This document shows positions 49,407-58,171 of a stretch of DNA of 64,000 nucleotides, piece by piece. The stretch is from Allocatelliglobosispora scoriae (GTDB lineage Bacteria > Actinomycetota > Actinomycetes > Mycobacteriales > Micromonosporaceae), in assembly GCF_014204945.1 (NCBI RefSeq), contig NZ_JACHMN010000002.1, positions 2,255,001 to 2,319,000 on the forward strand, written 5' to 3'. The stretch's first letter is position 1; each line of letters begins with the position of its first letter. Made by a program: the position numbers and the translations under genes. Below the pieces are notes generated by a model. It saw only the letters and a program-made list of their open reading frames with translations, was not told the origin of the DNA and ran no database searches.

Positions 49407-51965
49407 GTGGCTGGAGTGCGCAATCTAACCCAGGCCGAGGCGGCTGAGCGGGCTCGCCTGCTCGACGTGCGGTCCTACGACATCACTGTCGACCTGACCG
49501 ACGGCTCCGGGAACCCCGGCGACGGCACGTTTCGAACGGTGACCGAAGTCATCTTCGACTGCACCGAACCCGGTGCGAGCACGTTCATCGAGGTCGCGGC
49601 ACACGGCATCCGCTCAGCGGTGCTGAACGGCTCGCCCGTGGATCTCAGCGAGTGGGCCGCCGACCGCGGGCTCCCGCTGACCGGGCTGGCCGAGCACAAC
49701 ACCCTCGTCGTCGACGCGGACTACGACTTCTCCAACTCCGGCCAGGGCCTGCATCGCGCGGTCGACCCGGTGGACAAGGAGGTCTACCTCTACAGCCAGT
49801 TCGAGACGCAGGACGCGCAGAAGGTCTACGCCTGCTTCGACCAGCCCGACCTCAAGTCGCTCTACACGTGGCACGTGACCGCTCCGGGCCACTGGCGGGT
49901 CGTCTCCAACTCGGAGATCGAGCGCACGGAGAAGACCGAGAGCAGCGCGCAGGTCGTGCACTTCGCGCAGTCGGTGCGGATGAGCACCTACATCACCGCG
50001 CTCTGCGCCGGGCCCTACCACGAGGTCCGCGAAACCCACGACGGCATCGACCTCGGCCTCTTCGTGCGGCAGAGCATGGCGAAGTACCTCGACGCCGACG
50101 ACATCTTCCTCATCACCAAGCAGGGCTTCGACTTCTTCCACGCCCAGTTCGGCGTGCGCTACCCCCTGCCGAAGTACGACCAGCTCTTCGTACCGGAGTT
50201 CAACGCGGGCGCGATGGAGAACTTCGGCTGCGTCACCAACGCCGAGCAGCACTACATCTTCCGCTCCCCGGTGACCGACTTCGAGTACGAGCAGCGCGCC
50301 AACACCATCCTCCACGAGATGGCGCACATGTGGTTCGGCGACCTCGTGACGATGACCTGGTGGGACGACCTCTGGCTCAACGAGAGCTTCGCCGAGTGGG
50401 CGTCGCACTGGGCCAACACCGAGGCCACCCGCTTCGGCGACGCGTGGACGACCTTCCTCTCGGTACGCAAGAACTGGGGCTACCGCCAGGACCAGCTCTC
50501 CAGCACCCACCCCGTCTACTGCGAAATGGAGGACGTGGCGGCGGTCGAGGTCAACTTCGACGGCATCACCTACGCCAAGGGCGCCAGCGTCATCAAGCAG
50601 CTCGTGGCGTACGTCGGCATCGACGCCTTCGTCCAGGGCCTGCGGCAGTATTTCGCGAAGCACGCCTTCAGCAACGCGACCTTCGGCGACCTGCTCACCG
50701 AGCTCTCCGCCGCCTCCGGGCGCGAACTGTCCGACTACGCCAACCAGTGGCTCTCCACCGCACAGGTCAACACGCTGCGCCCGGTGATCGAGATCGGCGA
50801 GGACGGCACCTACTCCTCCGTCGTCGTCGAGCAGACCGCACCCGAGAGCCACCCGACCCTGCGGCGCCACCGCATCGGCGTCGGCCTCTACGACCTGGTC
50901 GGCTCCGAGCTGATCCGCCGCGAGGTCCACTTCGTCGACATCGCCGGTCCCTCGACGGTGCTCTCGGAGTTGGCCGGATCCCGCGCCGCCGATGTACTGC
51001 TCCTCAACGACGAGGACCACTCCTACACCAAGCTGCGGCTCGACGAGCGGTCCATGGCGACCGTCATCGACCACATCGACGGCTTCGACTCCTCGCTCGC
51101 CCGGGCCCTGTGCTGGTCCGCCGCGTGGGACATGGTCCGCGACGGCGAGCTGTCGGCCCGGGACTACGTCGCGCTGATCGTCTCCGGCCTGCCCGCCGAG
51201 ACCGACATCAACCTCGTCACCGCCACGCTGATCCAGGCCCGGTTCGCCGTCAGCACCTTCGCCGAGCCGAGCTGGCAGCCGACCGGTTGGAAGCTGCTCG
51301 CCGAGGCCGCCAAGCGGACCATGGAGGCGGCGCCGCCCGCGAGCGGCTTCCAGCTCGCCTGGGCCCGGACCTTCGCCTCGGCCGCCCGCAGCGACGAGGA
51401 GCTCGCGGTCGTCCGGGGCTGGCTCGACGGCGTCGGCGTACCCGAGGGCCTCTCGGTGATCAGCGACTTCCGCTGGCACCTCGTCGAGGTGCTCGCCGCC
51501 GAGGGCAAGATCGACGGTGAGTTCATCGCCGCCGAACACGCGAGCGACCAGACCGCCGCCGGTGACCGCGAGGCGGCGCTGGCGACCGCGCTGCTGCCGA
51601 CCGCCGAGGGCAAGGCCGCCGTCTGGGCCGAGATCACCAACTCGGACCAAACCCCCAACTGGCGGCTGCGGGCCCTGCTGATGGGCTTCCACCACTCGTC
51701 TCAGCTCGAGGTGACCGAGCCTTATGTGGACCGGTTCTTCGAGGTGGCGGCCCGGATCTGGGCGGAGCAGGACAGCGAGCCGGCACAGGAGTTCATGGTG
51801 CTCGGGTACCCCCGCTTCCACATCTCCGACGAGCGGATCGCGCTCGCCGACGCGTGGCTGGCGCAGGAGGGGCACCCTGCCTCGCTGCGGCGCCTGATCG
51901 CCGAGGGCCGCGACGCCGTGGTCCGAGCAGTAGCCGCCCGCGCCTGCGACACCGCAGCGGCCTGA
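49407..51965 (+). CDS. pepN: Aminopeptidase N (M1 family)
   Basis: 852 residues, standard for actinobacterial PepN. GTG 49407 follows AAAGGAG. The N-terminal beta-saddle has SQFETQDAQKVYACFDQPDLK in parts. Substrate-binding GAMEN lies at ~267-271, zinc site HEMAHMWFGD at ~303 and the third ligand Glu in WLNESFAEWAS. The C-terminal helical ERAP1_C-like domain fills ~520-852. It trims N-terminal residues from peptides in the cytosol, a late step of protein turnover that complements ClpXP. A terminator and the tandem repeat region follow. Confidence 0.96.
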   Translation: MAGVRNLTQAEAAERARLLDVRSYDITVDLTDGSGNPGDGTFRTVTEVIFDCTEPGASTFIEVAAHGIRSAVLNGSPVDLSEWAADRGLPLTGLAEHNTLVVDADYDFSNSGQGLHRAVDPVDKEVYLYSQFETQDAQKVYACFDQPDLKSLYTWHVTAPGHWRVVSNSEIERTEKTESSAQVVHFAQSVRMSTYITALCAGPYHEVRETHDGIDLGLFVRQSMAKYLDADDIFLITKQGFDFFHAQFGVRYPLPKYDQLFVPEFNAGAMENFGCVTNAEQHYIFRSPVTDFEYEQRANTILHEMAHMWFGDLVTMTWWDDLWLNESFAEWASHWANTEATRFGDAWTTFLSVRKNWGYRQDQLSSTHPVYCEMEDVAAVEVNFDGITYAKGASVIKQLVAYVGIDAFVQGLRQYFAKHAFSNATFGDLLTELSAASGRELSDYANQWLSTAQVNTLRPVIEIGEDGTYSSVVVEQTAPESHPTLRRHRIGVGLYDLVGSELIRREVHFVDIAGPSTVLSELAGSRAADVLLLNDEDHSYTKLRLDERSMATVIDHIDGFDSSLARALCWSAAWDMVRDGELSARDYVALIVSGLPAETDINLVTATLIQARFAVSTFAEPSWQPTGWKLLAEAAKRTMEAAPPASGFQLAWARTFASAARSDEELAVVRGWLDGVGVPEGLSVISDFRWHLVEVLAAEGKIDGEFIAAEHASDQTAAGDREAALATALLPTAEGKAAVWAEITNSDQTPNWRLRALLMGFHHSSQLEVTEPYVDRFFEVAARIWAEQDSEPAQEFMVLGYPRFHISDERIALADAWLAQEGHPASLRRLIAEGRDAVVRAVAARACDTAAA

Positions 51966-51975
51966 TCTGTTCATA

Positions 51976-52006
51976 GGGCGGGCGCCTTTCGGGGTGCCCG
52001 CCCTTT
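51976..52006 (+). terminator. Terminator of pepN
   Basis: Stem GGGCGGGC/GCCCGCCC with a 12-nt loop followed by TTT, 11 bp after the stop. Confidence 0.85.
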
Positions 52007-52023
52007 CCCGTGTGCGCTGCTAG

Positions 52024-52080
52024 CTGCGCGCCGCGGGCTGCGCGCCGCGGGCGGCGGGCGGCGGGCGGCGGGCGGCGGGC
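52024..52080. repeat. Short GC tandem repeats (14-mer x2, then 7-mer GGCGGGC)
   Basis: CTGCGCGCCGCGGG occurs twice in a row, then four exact GGCGGGC units (52053-52080) run straight into the first palindromic unit. Slippage-prone sequence; no coding. Confidence 0.8.
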
Positions 52081-52750
52081 ATGATCGCGTTATTTCCCGG
52101 AAACCGGCCTCTCAACAGGTCCGCGAGGGGACTACTTCCCGGAAACAACGCGATCATGCGCCACATGAAGGGGCAGTGCGCGCCCGGCACGGACAGGAAG
52201 CTGGCGGTCCGATGTACCCACAGGGCGCGCCCAACCCACCCAACCCGGCCATGATCGCGCCGCTTCCCGGAAACCGGCCCCTCAACAGGTCCACGAGGGG
52301 ACTACTTCCCGGAAACTGCGCGATCACACGCCGCATGAGCCATGATGCACGCGCAGCACGGACGCCCAGCGTGCGGTCTGGCATACCCCCGCAGGGCACA
52401 CCAAGCCTGCCCAGCCCGACCATGATCGCGTTCCTTCCCGGAAGCCGGCCCCTCAACAGGTGCCCGAGGGGACAATTTCCCGGAACAACGCGATCATGCG
52501 CCGCACGAAGGGCGGCGCACGCCCGGCACGGACAGGAAACGGGCGGCCTGACGCACCCCGCAGAGCTCGCCCAACCCGGCCATGATCGCGCCGCTTCCCG
52601 GAAACCGGCCCCTCAACAGGCCCGCGAGGGGACTACTTCCCGGAAACAACGCGATCACGCGCGGCATAGCGAGCAGCGCACCGGCACCAGCGCGGAAGAG
52701 CGCACCGTCCGCGTACATGCCCAGGGAGCGCCCACCCACCTGGGGCGAAC
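52081..52750. repeat. Four tandem ~165-bp units, each with a ~77-bp nested palindrome plus a conserved spacer
   Basis: Palindromes start at 52081, 52251, 52422 and 52582 (periods 170, 171, 160). Each reads ATGATCGCG, then CTTCCCGGAAACCGG or a close variant, CCCTC, a loop, GAGGGGAC, TTCCCGGAA, then CGCGATCA. The spacers are also related (CCCGGCACGGACAGGAA, then an AACCCGGCC end), so whole units were duplicated. Spacers diverge more than palindromes. Open frames through it are short, shift between units and lack ribosome sites. The 854-bp gap between pepN and the DUF5130 gene holds nothing else except terminators. Confidence 0.9.
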
Positions 52751-52756
52751 TTGCAA

Positions 52757-52793
52757 GCGGCCCCCTCCGGAAATACCCGGAGGGGGCCGCTTT
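52757..52793. terminator. Terminator between repeat array and DUF5130 gene
   Basis: A 14-bp perfect stem (GCGGCCCCCTCCGG and complement) with AAATAC loop and TTT on the plus side, AA-rich on the other. It should end the minus-strand DUF5130 transcript. Confidence 0.85.
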
Positions 52794-52819
52794 CACGATG
52801 TCTGAGCGACGTGGCGCGC

Positions 52820-53206
52820 TCAGTCCTGGTGTTTGCCGGCGAAGTTGGTGAGCTGCGCGATGCCCGAGATGAGCCCGCCCGCCAGGTCGCCCCCGGCGAA
52901 AGCCGCCGCCATGGAGAGCGCGGCGAGCTTGCTGTCGCGGTCGCGGATGCGGCGCCGTGCGTGGTCGCCGGTCACGATCTCCAGCTGGCGCTGGTTGGGC
53001 GAGACCGCGATGAGCACGGAGTCGTCCGGGGAGGCCAGGTCGGCGTGGAGCTTCTCGGCGTCGGCGCGGACCTGCTCGGTGAGGTCACCGACGTAGACAC
53101 TGAAGGTGAGGCCGGTGCTGCTGTCGGCGAGGCGGAGGGCCTCGTCGAGACGGAGCAGCTGCCGGGTGGTGAAGGGACTGTCCGGGGTGTCGTCACCAGC
53201 GGTCAC
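52820..53206 (-). CDS. DUF5130 (TPM-like) protein
   Basis: 128 residues. FTTRQLLRLDEALRLADSSTG, FSVYVGDLTEQVRADAEKLH and the strand VLIAVSPNQRQLEIVTGD match the pattern of DUF5130, a small TPM-domain relative; RRIRDRDSKLAALSMAAAF follows. TPM domains are alpha/beta/alpha sandwiches that can bind metal or act as phosphatases, but activity here is unknown. Its place after pepN agrees with the mycobacterial order. It overlaps the upstream membrane-protein gene by 14 bp. Confidence 0.82.
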   Translation of the reverse strand: MTAGDDTPDSPFTTRQLLRLDEALRLADSSTGLTFSVYVGDLTEQVRADAEKLHADLASPDDSVLIAVSPNQRQLEIVTGDHARRRIRDRDSKLAALSMAAAFAGGDLAGGLISGIAQLTNFAGKHQD

Positions 53207-53486
53207 TTGCGCCTCCCGTCCTGCCCTCGACGACCACGGCGGTCGGCGTCTCTGCCGTCGCCGCCCCGGTCACGGCCGCGTGGTCGTGGTCGTGCCCCGC
53301 GGTCAGCTCATGTGCACCGGCGGTGGCCGGTGCCGCGGTGAACCACACCGGCTTGAAGTCATACGGCCGTCCTGGCCGGTAACGCTTTGCTCGCCGACTT
53401 CCGCCGACGAGGATCAGTCCCGCCACGATGATGATCACCGCGGCCGGTATCCCCGCATAAACGAGGACCGTCTGTGCAATAGACAA
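53193..53486 (-). CDS. Small single-pass membrane protein with His-rich tail
   Basis: About 97 residues from TTG 53486 (reads LSIAQTVLVYAGIPAAVIIIV), preceded by GGGGG. TTG 53492 and a start at 53525 are alternatives. One N-terminal helix is followed by a basic stretch (GGSRRAKRYRPGRPYDFKP) and a tail with HELTAGHDHDHAAVTG, a possible metal-binding His/Asp cluster. It overlaps and probably is coupled to DUF5130. No known function. Confidence 0.65.
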   Translation of the reverse strand: MSIAQTVLVYAGIPAAVIIIVAGLILVGGSRRAKRYRPGRPYDFKPVWFTAAPATAGAHELTAGHDHDHAAVTGAATAETPTAVVVEGRTGGASDRW

Positions 53487-53679
53487 CGTCAACGCCCCCA
53501 AGGCGTCTCGCCCGACTCGGAACAACTAAACGCTAACGCCATCGTCGGTCACCCCAGGTCGCGGGGTGCTGAGTTTCACCAATTGCCACGCGGAAGCGGT
53601 GCACTCTGAGAGGATCCCAACAGGACGGTATGCGTCATTTAAGACGATACGTCCACAGGATCGAACTGAAGGGGTACCC

Positions 53680-54186
53680 ATGCGGGCGTACAAGATCGCA
53701 ACCAGGATCGCCGCCGCCGCCCTCGCGGCGGGAGGCTCCACGTTGCTCTTCGGGGCCGCTCCGGCCCGCGCCGACACCGTCTTTATCGAGGTCAACCCCT
53801 CGACGATCAACGCGGGCTTCTCCGTATCCCTCCGGGCGAGCTGCGGCTCCACCGTGAATCCCGCCACGGCCAAATCGGACGCGTTCGGCGTGATCACCCT
53901 TATGGCCGAGAAGAACTTCCTGATCGGTACGGCGACCATCCCCTCGGATACCAAGCCGCACGGCTATCCGGTCAAGCTGACCTGTGCGAGCGGGAGTACT
54001 GCGATCACCACGCTCTGGGTGATCAACCCGACCAAGCCCACCAAGGGGCCCAACACCGGTGGCGGCGCGCTCGCCCACCAGGGCAACGGACCGCTCGTGC
54101 TCGGCGGCAGCATCGCGGCGATCTGCGCGGGGCTGGGACTCGGAATCGTCACGCTGCGGCGCAGGCGCTCGGCGTACGAGGCATAA
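53680..54186 (+). CDS. Secreted protein with C-terminal membrane anchor, likely class F sortase partner
   Basis: 168 residues from ATG 53680 with GAAGGGG upstream. A signal peptide ends near PARADT at ~32. One Ig-like beta domain with two cysteines follows (RASCGSTVN; KLTCASGST). A Gly/Pro/Thr-rich stretch (NPTKPTKGPNTGGG) leads to a C-terminal helix and RRRR tail. The overall shape is that of a sortase substrate, but no LPxTG motif is visible before the helix. The sortase gene starts on the very next base after its stop, strongly suggesting a functional pair. Confidence 0.78.
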   Translation: MRAYKIATRIAAAALAAGGSTLLFGAAPARADTVFIEVNPSTINAGFSVSLRASCGSTVNPATAKSDAFGVITLMAEKNFLIGTATIPSDTKPHGYPVKLTCASGSTAITTLWVINPTKPTKGPNTGGGALAHQGNGPLVLGGSIAAICAGLGLGIVTLRRRRSAYEA

Positions 54187-54861
54187 ATGCCCCGCGACGA
54201 GCCGCCGCTCGGGGTGGCCCCCGTGCTGCGCGGGCCGCGCCGGGGCGGATTCACCGGGGTCCTCGCGGCGGTGCTGCTCATCGCCGGGATCTTCGGCGCC
54301 GGGATCGGCCTCGGCCAGGCGACCGGGACGCTGCACCTGCCGTCGTTCTTCGGCGGATCCGGCTCGAAGGCGCCGCCCGGGAAGTTCCCGGTGCTCGGGC
54401 CGAGCAAGCCGCTGCGCATCATCATCCCGTCGATCGGCGTCCGCGCGCCGATCCACAGCGTCGGGCTCGATGCCGCGGGAACGATCGCGGTCCCGGCGGT
54501 CACGCTCCGCAACGAAGCAGGTTGGTACGAGCAGGGCCCCACTCCGGGACAGTACGGACCGGCGATCATGGTGGGCCACGTCGACACGAAGGACAAGCCG
54601 GCCGTCTTCGCCCGTCTCGGGGAGCTGAAGGCCGGCGCCCGGATCGAGATCACCCGCCGGGATCGACAGGTGACGGTCTTCGAGGTCAACTCGGTCGAGT
54701 GGTTCGGCAAGACCAACATCCCGACCAAGCGCATCTACGACGACTACAGCCGCCCCGGCCTGCGCCTCATCACCTGCGGTGGCAGATGGGTAGGCGGCGA
54801 ACTCGGCTACGCCAGCAACGTCGTCGTCTTCGCCAGCCTCGTCTCCACCCACAAGGCCTGA
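54187..54861 (+). CDS. Class F sortase
   Basis: 224 residues with an N-terminal membrane helix (~24-46). The sortase domain has PLRIIIPSIGVRAPIHSVGL (in part), catalytic His131 in MVGHVDT and Cys197 in LRLITCGG, followed within a few residues by Arg200. Class F sortases, typical of actinobacteria, join surface proteins to the cell wall or act as proteases. The gene abuts the secreted partner gene and is convergent with the HNH gene, with a palindrome between. The Arg is nearer to the Cys than in classical sortases, so its catalytic role needs alignment. Confidence 0.88.
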   Translation: MPRDEPPLGVAPVLRGPRRGGFTGVLAAVLLIAGIFGAGIGLGQATGTLHLPSFFGGSGSKAPPGKFPVLGPSKPLRIIIPSIGVRAPIHSVGLDAAGTIAVPAVTLRNEAGWYEQGPTPGQYGPAIMVGHVDTKDKPAVFARLGELKAGARIEITRRDRQVTVFEVNSVEWFGKTNIPTKRIYDDYSRPGLRLITCGGRWVGGELGYASNVVVFASLVSTHKA

Positions 54862-54866
54862 TTTCA

Positions 54867-54892
54867 AGATCGGCGCAACTCTTCAAGAGTTG
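54867..54892. terminator. Convergent palindrome sharing its core with 1166-1198
   Basis: GATCGGCG followed by CAACTCTTCAAGAGTTG (17-bp palindrome). The left 25 bases match the element at 1166 except one base; the right outer arm is lost where the HNH gene ends. Located between the sortase and HNH stops. Confidence 0.65.
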
Positions 54893-54895
54893 GTC

Positions 54896-55417
54896 CTAAA
54901 CGGCGGCGGCCAACCAGTCGGACCAGCGGGGGTCGGGGGTCCGGTGACCGAGGACCCGCCAGGCGGCGCCCTTCGGTGCGGCCGGCTGGACGGGCAGGCG
55001 CCAGCCCATCTCGGCGACGCTCTTGTCACCCTTGCTGTGATTGCACCGGGCACAGGCTGCGACGACGTTCTCCCAGTGGTGCGGGCCGCCCTTGGACCGG
55101 GGAATGACGTGGTCGATCGTCTCGGCTGGCCCGGAGCAGTAGACACAGCGTCCGCCGTCGCGGGCGAAGATGGCCCGGCGGGACAGGCCGACGTGCCCCC
55201 GGTAGGGGACGCGGACATAGCGGGAGAGCCGGATGACGAGGGGAACGGCGATCTCCCGGCGGGAGCTGTGCAGGACGCCTTCGCCGTCGGCGACGCAGAC
55301 GGCCTTCCCCGACAGGATCAGGATGGCGGCTCGGCGCACCGAGACGACACACAACGGCTCGTAGGTCGTGTTGAGAATGAGAGCGACCGAGCTGGTCGTG
55401 TGTCGTATGTCAGGCAT
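54896..55417 (-). CDS. HNH endonuclease family protein
   Basis: About 173 residues from ATG 55417 (MPDIRHTTSSVALILNTTYE). GTG 55444 is possible but has no ribosome site, whereas AGAGAGG precedes 55417. The N-terminal half (TYEPLCVVSVRRAAILILSGKAV in part) is typical of a widely conserved actinobacterial HNH protein. The nuclease core has zinc cysteines CVYC and CARC, and the HNH residues in TIDHVIPRSKGG, WENVVAACARCNHSKGDK. The physiological substrate is unknown; it is single-copy and syntenic with mycobacteria, so probably housekeeping rather than a mobile intron. Confidence 0.9.
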   Translation of the reverse strand: MPDIRHTTSSVALILNTTYEPLCVVSVRRAAILILSGKAVCVADGEGVLHSSRREIAVPLVIRLSRYVRVPYRGHVGLSRRAIFARDGGRCVYCSGPAETIDHVIPRSKGGPHHWENVVAACARCNHSKGDKSVAEMGWRLPVQPAAPKGAAWRVLGHRTPDPRWSDWLAAAV

Positions 55418-55637
55418 CGCCGTTATCCTCTCTCGCAGCTCCACCTAAAGTGGGGCCCTGTGACAATCGTGGCCGACAGATGTGCTAAACGCACTAGCTT
55501 TTCGGTCCTTGAGCGCAAAAATTCACCAAGAGCCCTTGCAGTCGGGTATTCGCCCTGCTATATCCGTTCGTGCGGCAAAAGCGCCGAATGATCCGCTCGA
55601 CTAGTCAAAACGCCACCCGATGGGGTAGTAACGACCG

Positions 55638-56672
55638 GTGATCACCGCACTCCTCGCCCTCGCACCAGATCCCGCCCCGTCGACGACCGCCGGTGCCGCC
55701 TGTCTCGACGACAAGGTCTGCAGCTGGTTCGACCAGGTCACCGGCATCACCTGGCTCGCCGAGAGCAGCCTCTACGTGGTGATCAAGCCGCTGCGGGTGG
55801 CGCTCATCGTGATCCTGGCGCTCGTCGTCCGGCACCTGCTCATCCGCACGATCAATCGGATGATCAACGGGGCGGCCGAGGGTCGCGTACCCACGATGCT
55901 CCGGCCTTTGAAGGAGCGCGTGCCTCGCGCGGTCACGCAGAGCGGGACCGCGATCTACCCGGAGCGCCGCCGCCAGCGGGCGGAGGCGATCGGCTCGGTG
56001 CTGCGCAGCATCACCACCGTCATGGTCTTCACCATCGCCGGCCTGCTCGTCGTCGGCGAGTTCGGTGTCAACCTGACCCCGCTCATCGCGGGCCTCGGCA
56101 TCTTCGGCGCGGCGCTCGGCTTCGGCGCGCAGTCGCTCGTGAAGGACCTGCTGGCGGGCCTGTTCATGCTGCTGGAAGACCAGTACGGCGTGGGCGACTC
56201 CATCGACGTCGGTGAGGCGAGCGGCGTGGTCGAGGCGGTGGGCCTGCGTACGGTGACGGTCCGCGACTCCCGCGGCGTCATCTGGTATGTCCGCAATGGC
56301 GAGATCATCCGGGTCGGCAACAAGAGCCAGGGCTGGGCGGTCGTCAACGTCGACATCCCGGTCGGCTTCGCCGGGGTCGAAGAGGTGACCCGGGTGCTGC
56401 GGGGCGCGGCCGAGACCTTCGCCGCGGACACCGATTACCACGACGACTTCCTGGACCCGCCGCACGTCGTGGGCGTGGAGGAGATCACCGTCGACGGCGC
56501 CATCGTCCGGGTGACCGCACGGACCACGACCGAGGCTCAGCCCAGGGTCGCCCGCGAACTGCGGCGGCGCCTCACCGACGCGCTGGAGTCCTCGGGAGCG
56601 GCCGACGGCATGGGCGGAGCCAAGCGCGGTCTGCGTACGGCGAGGCCGCCGGCGGACGAGGACACGATCTAG
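55638..56672 (+). CDS. MscS-family mechanosensitive channel
   Basis: 344 residues. An N-terminal hydrophobic stretch and helix (SLYVVIKPLRVALIVILALVV in part) lead to the MscS core: TM3 pore helix LTPLIAGLGIFGAALGFGAQSLVKDLLAGLFM in parts, rich in Gly/Ala, then LLEDQYGVGDSIDVG, and the beta domain AVGLRTVTVRDSRGVIWYVRNGEI in part. It releases osmolytes on hypo-osmotic shock. The GTG start at 55638 has a distant GGGG; a later start is possible. A basic loop (~75-100) precedes TM2. The 220-bp upstream gap is AT-rich and holds its promoter. Confidence 0.9.
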   Translation: MITALLALAPDPAPSTTAGAACLDDKVCSWFDQVTGITWLAESSLYVVIKPLRVALIVILALVVRHLLIRTINRMINGAAEGRVPTMLRPLKERVPRAVTQSGTAIYPERRRQRAEAIGSVLRSITTVMVFTIAGLLVVGEFGVNLTPLIAGLGIFGAALGFGAQSLVKDLLAGLFMLLEDQYGVGDSIDVGEASGVVEAVGLRTVTVRDSRGVIWYVRNGEIIRVGNKSQGWAVVNVDIPVGFAGVEEVTRVLRGAAETFAADTDYHDDFLDPPHVVGVEEITVDGAIVRVTARTTTEAQPRVARELRRRLTDALESSGAADGMGGAKRGLRTARPPADEDTI

Positions 56673-56696
56673 GCCATCCGCCCGTCGGGCAACCGG

Positions 56697-56705
56697 GGTT
56701 ATCCA
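56697..56705 (+). promoter_or_regulatory. Isolated perfect DnaA box
   Basis: TTATCCACA lies in the 166-bp gap before the MFS gene. It is a single consensus box in intergenic DNA; a second reverse copy at 60411-60419 is inside a coding region. Not an origin; possible DnaA-regulated promoter or chance. Confidence 0.3.
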
Positions 56706-56838
56706 CAGGGACTAGCGATAACTCCGCCGATCGGGCAGAATTCTCCAACGAGCATCACGGCATTGCCGTCGTTTGTCGCAATGCGACAGGATGACGGGTC
56801 AACGACACCGATGTCGCGAACACATGGAGGACCCGGCG

Positions 56839-58155
56839 GTGTCCCACTCCCCCCATCCCGACCAGGGGAAACTCTCTGGTCAGAGTGGCACCAAGGAGCG
56901 TCCGGCAACATTTGGCGAAGTCTTCGCCAGTAGGGAGTTTCGCGCGCTTTTCGCGGCGAACCTCATCTCCTGGGTGGGTGATTACATCGCCAAGGTCGCC
57001 GTCAGCGCCCTCGTGTTTCAGCAGACCAATTCGGCCGCACTCGCCGCGGCCGCATTCGCGCTGACCTACCTGCCTTGGTTGGTCGCAGGACCGCTGCTGG
57101 CAACGCTTGCCGAGCGCTATCCATATCGCAATGTGATGATCATTTGCGACCTCGCGCGGATGGCGATGATCGGCATTGTCGCGATCCCCGGAATCCCGCT
57201 GCCGATCATGCTCGTGCTGCTGTTCCTGACCGCCCTGGCCAACCCGCCGGCTCAGGCCGCCAAGTCGGCCCTGATCCCCCAGGTGCTCACCGGGGACAAG
57301 CTCGTCGTGGGACTCTCGCTGCAGCTCACCGCCGGGCAGGCGGCCCAGGTCCTCGGCTACCTGAGCGGCGGCCTCGCCGCGGCCTACAGCCTGCGCGGCG
57401 GGCTGGTCTTCGACGCCGGGACGTTCGCGCTCTCGGCCCTGCTGCTCTGGCGCTTCGTCAAGCTGCGCCCCGCCGCCAACACCGAGCGCCGCAACCTGAT
57501 CCGCGAGACCGGCGACGGTTTCCGGCTCGTCTTCGGCACGCCCGCCCTGCGGGCCATCGCCATCCTGGTCTTCTCCGCGATGCTCTTCGCGACGCTGCCG
57601 GAGGGCCTGGCCGCACCGTGGTCGAGCATGCTCTACCCGGGTGAGCAGCAGACGCAGAGCTTCGCGCAGGGCTTGATCATGCTCGCCAACCCGCTGGGCT
57701 ACGTGGCGGGCGGCCTCATCGTCGGCCGGCTCGTCCCGCCCACGGTGCGGCGGCGGCTCATCCGGCCCTTCGCGGTGGCGGTTCCGCTGGCGCTCGTGCC
57801 CGGCCTGCTCGAGCCCGAACTCGTCGGGGTCTGCGTGATGGCGTTCGCCTGCGGGTTCGCCGTCGCGGCGATGGTGCCGGCCGCGAGCGGCTTCTTCGCC
57901 CAGGTGGTTCCCGACGGCTACCGGGCCCGCGCGTTCGGCGTGATGCAGATGGGCCTGCAGCTCAGCCAGGGCGCCGGGATCTTCGTCGTCGGCGTCCTCG
58001 CCGATCAGGCGTCGCTGCCCCGGGTCGTCGGCTGGTGGAGCATCTTCGGCGTCGGCCTGACCCTGATCGCGGTGGCCCTCTGGCCTCGCCGGGAGCGGTT
58101 CGAGGACGCTGTGGCGTCCGTCGCCTCACGCTCAGGCGTCCCCACCCACGCATAG
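56839..58155 (+). CDS. MFS transporter (MFS_3/enterobactin-exporter-like)
   Basis: 438 residues from GTG 56839, with TGGAGGA seven bases upstream. Twelve hydrophobic segments follow a cytoplasmic N-terminus: FGEVFASREFRALFAANLISW in part, GDYIAKVAVSALVF, then PWLVAGPLLATLAERYPYRNV, the typical motif-A-like loop of MFS_3. The central loop FVKLRPAANTERRNLIRETGD precedes the second half. This subgroup exports siderophores, macrolides or lipophilic drugs; the substrate is unknown here. It is 16 bp upstream of glbO. Confidence 0.87.
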   Translation: MSHSPHPDQGKLSGQSGTKERPATFGEVFASREFRALFAANLISWVGDYIAKVAVSALVFQQTNSAALAAAAFALTYLPWLVAGPLLATLAERYPYRNVMIICDLARMAMIGIVAIPGIPLPIMLVLLFLTALANPPAQAAKSALIPQVLTGDKLVVGLSLQLTAGQAAQVLGYLSGGLAAAYSLRGGLVFDAGTFALSALLLWRFVKLRPAANTERRNLIRETGDGFRLVFGTPALRAIAILVFSAMLFATLPEGLAAPWSSMLYPGEQQTQSFAQGLIMLANPLGYVAGGLIVGRLVPPTVRRRLIRPFAVAVPLALVPGLLEPELVGVCVMAFACGFAVAAMVPAASGFFAQVVPDGYRARAFGVMQMGLQLSQGAGIFVVGVLADQASLPRVVGWWSIFGVGLTLIAVALWPRRERFEDAVASVASRSGVPTHA

Positions 58156-58171
58156 TGGCAGAATTGGTCGG

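Noticed and set aside
49614-51974. 786-codon minus-strand frame across pepN
   Set aside because: Antisense to an intact M1 aminopeptidase with GAMEN and HExxH motifs.
52081-52750. Possible CRISPR array
   Set aside because: Repeats are ~77 bp within ~165-bp units and spacers are homologous to each other, not unique. No cas genes are nearby.
52154-52796. Pairs of ~100-codon minus-strand frames and a 209-codon plus frame in the repeat array
   Set aside because: They repeat because the DNA repeats; periods of 170, 171 and 160 break the frame between units, and no ribosome sites are present.
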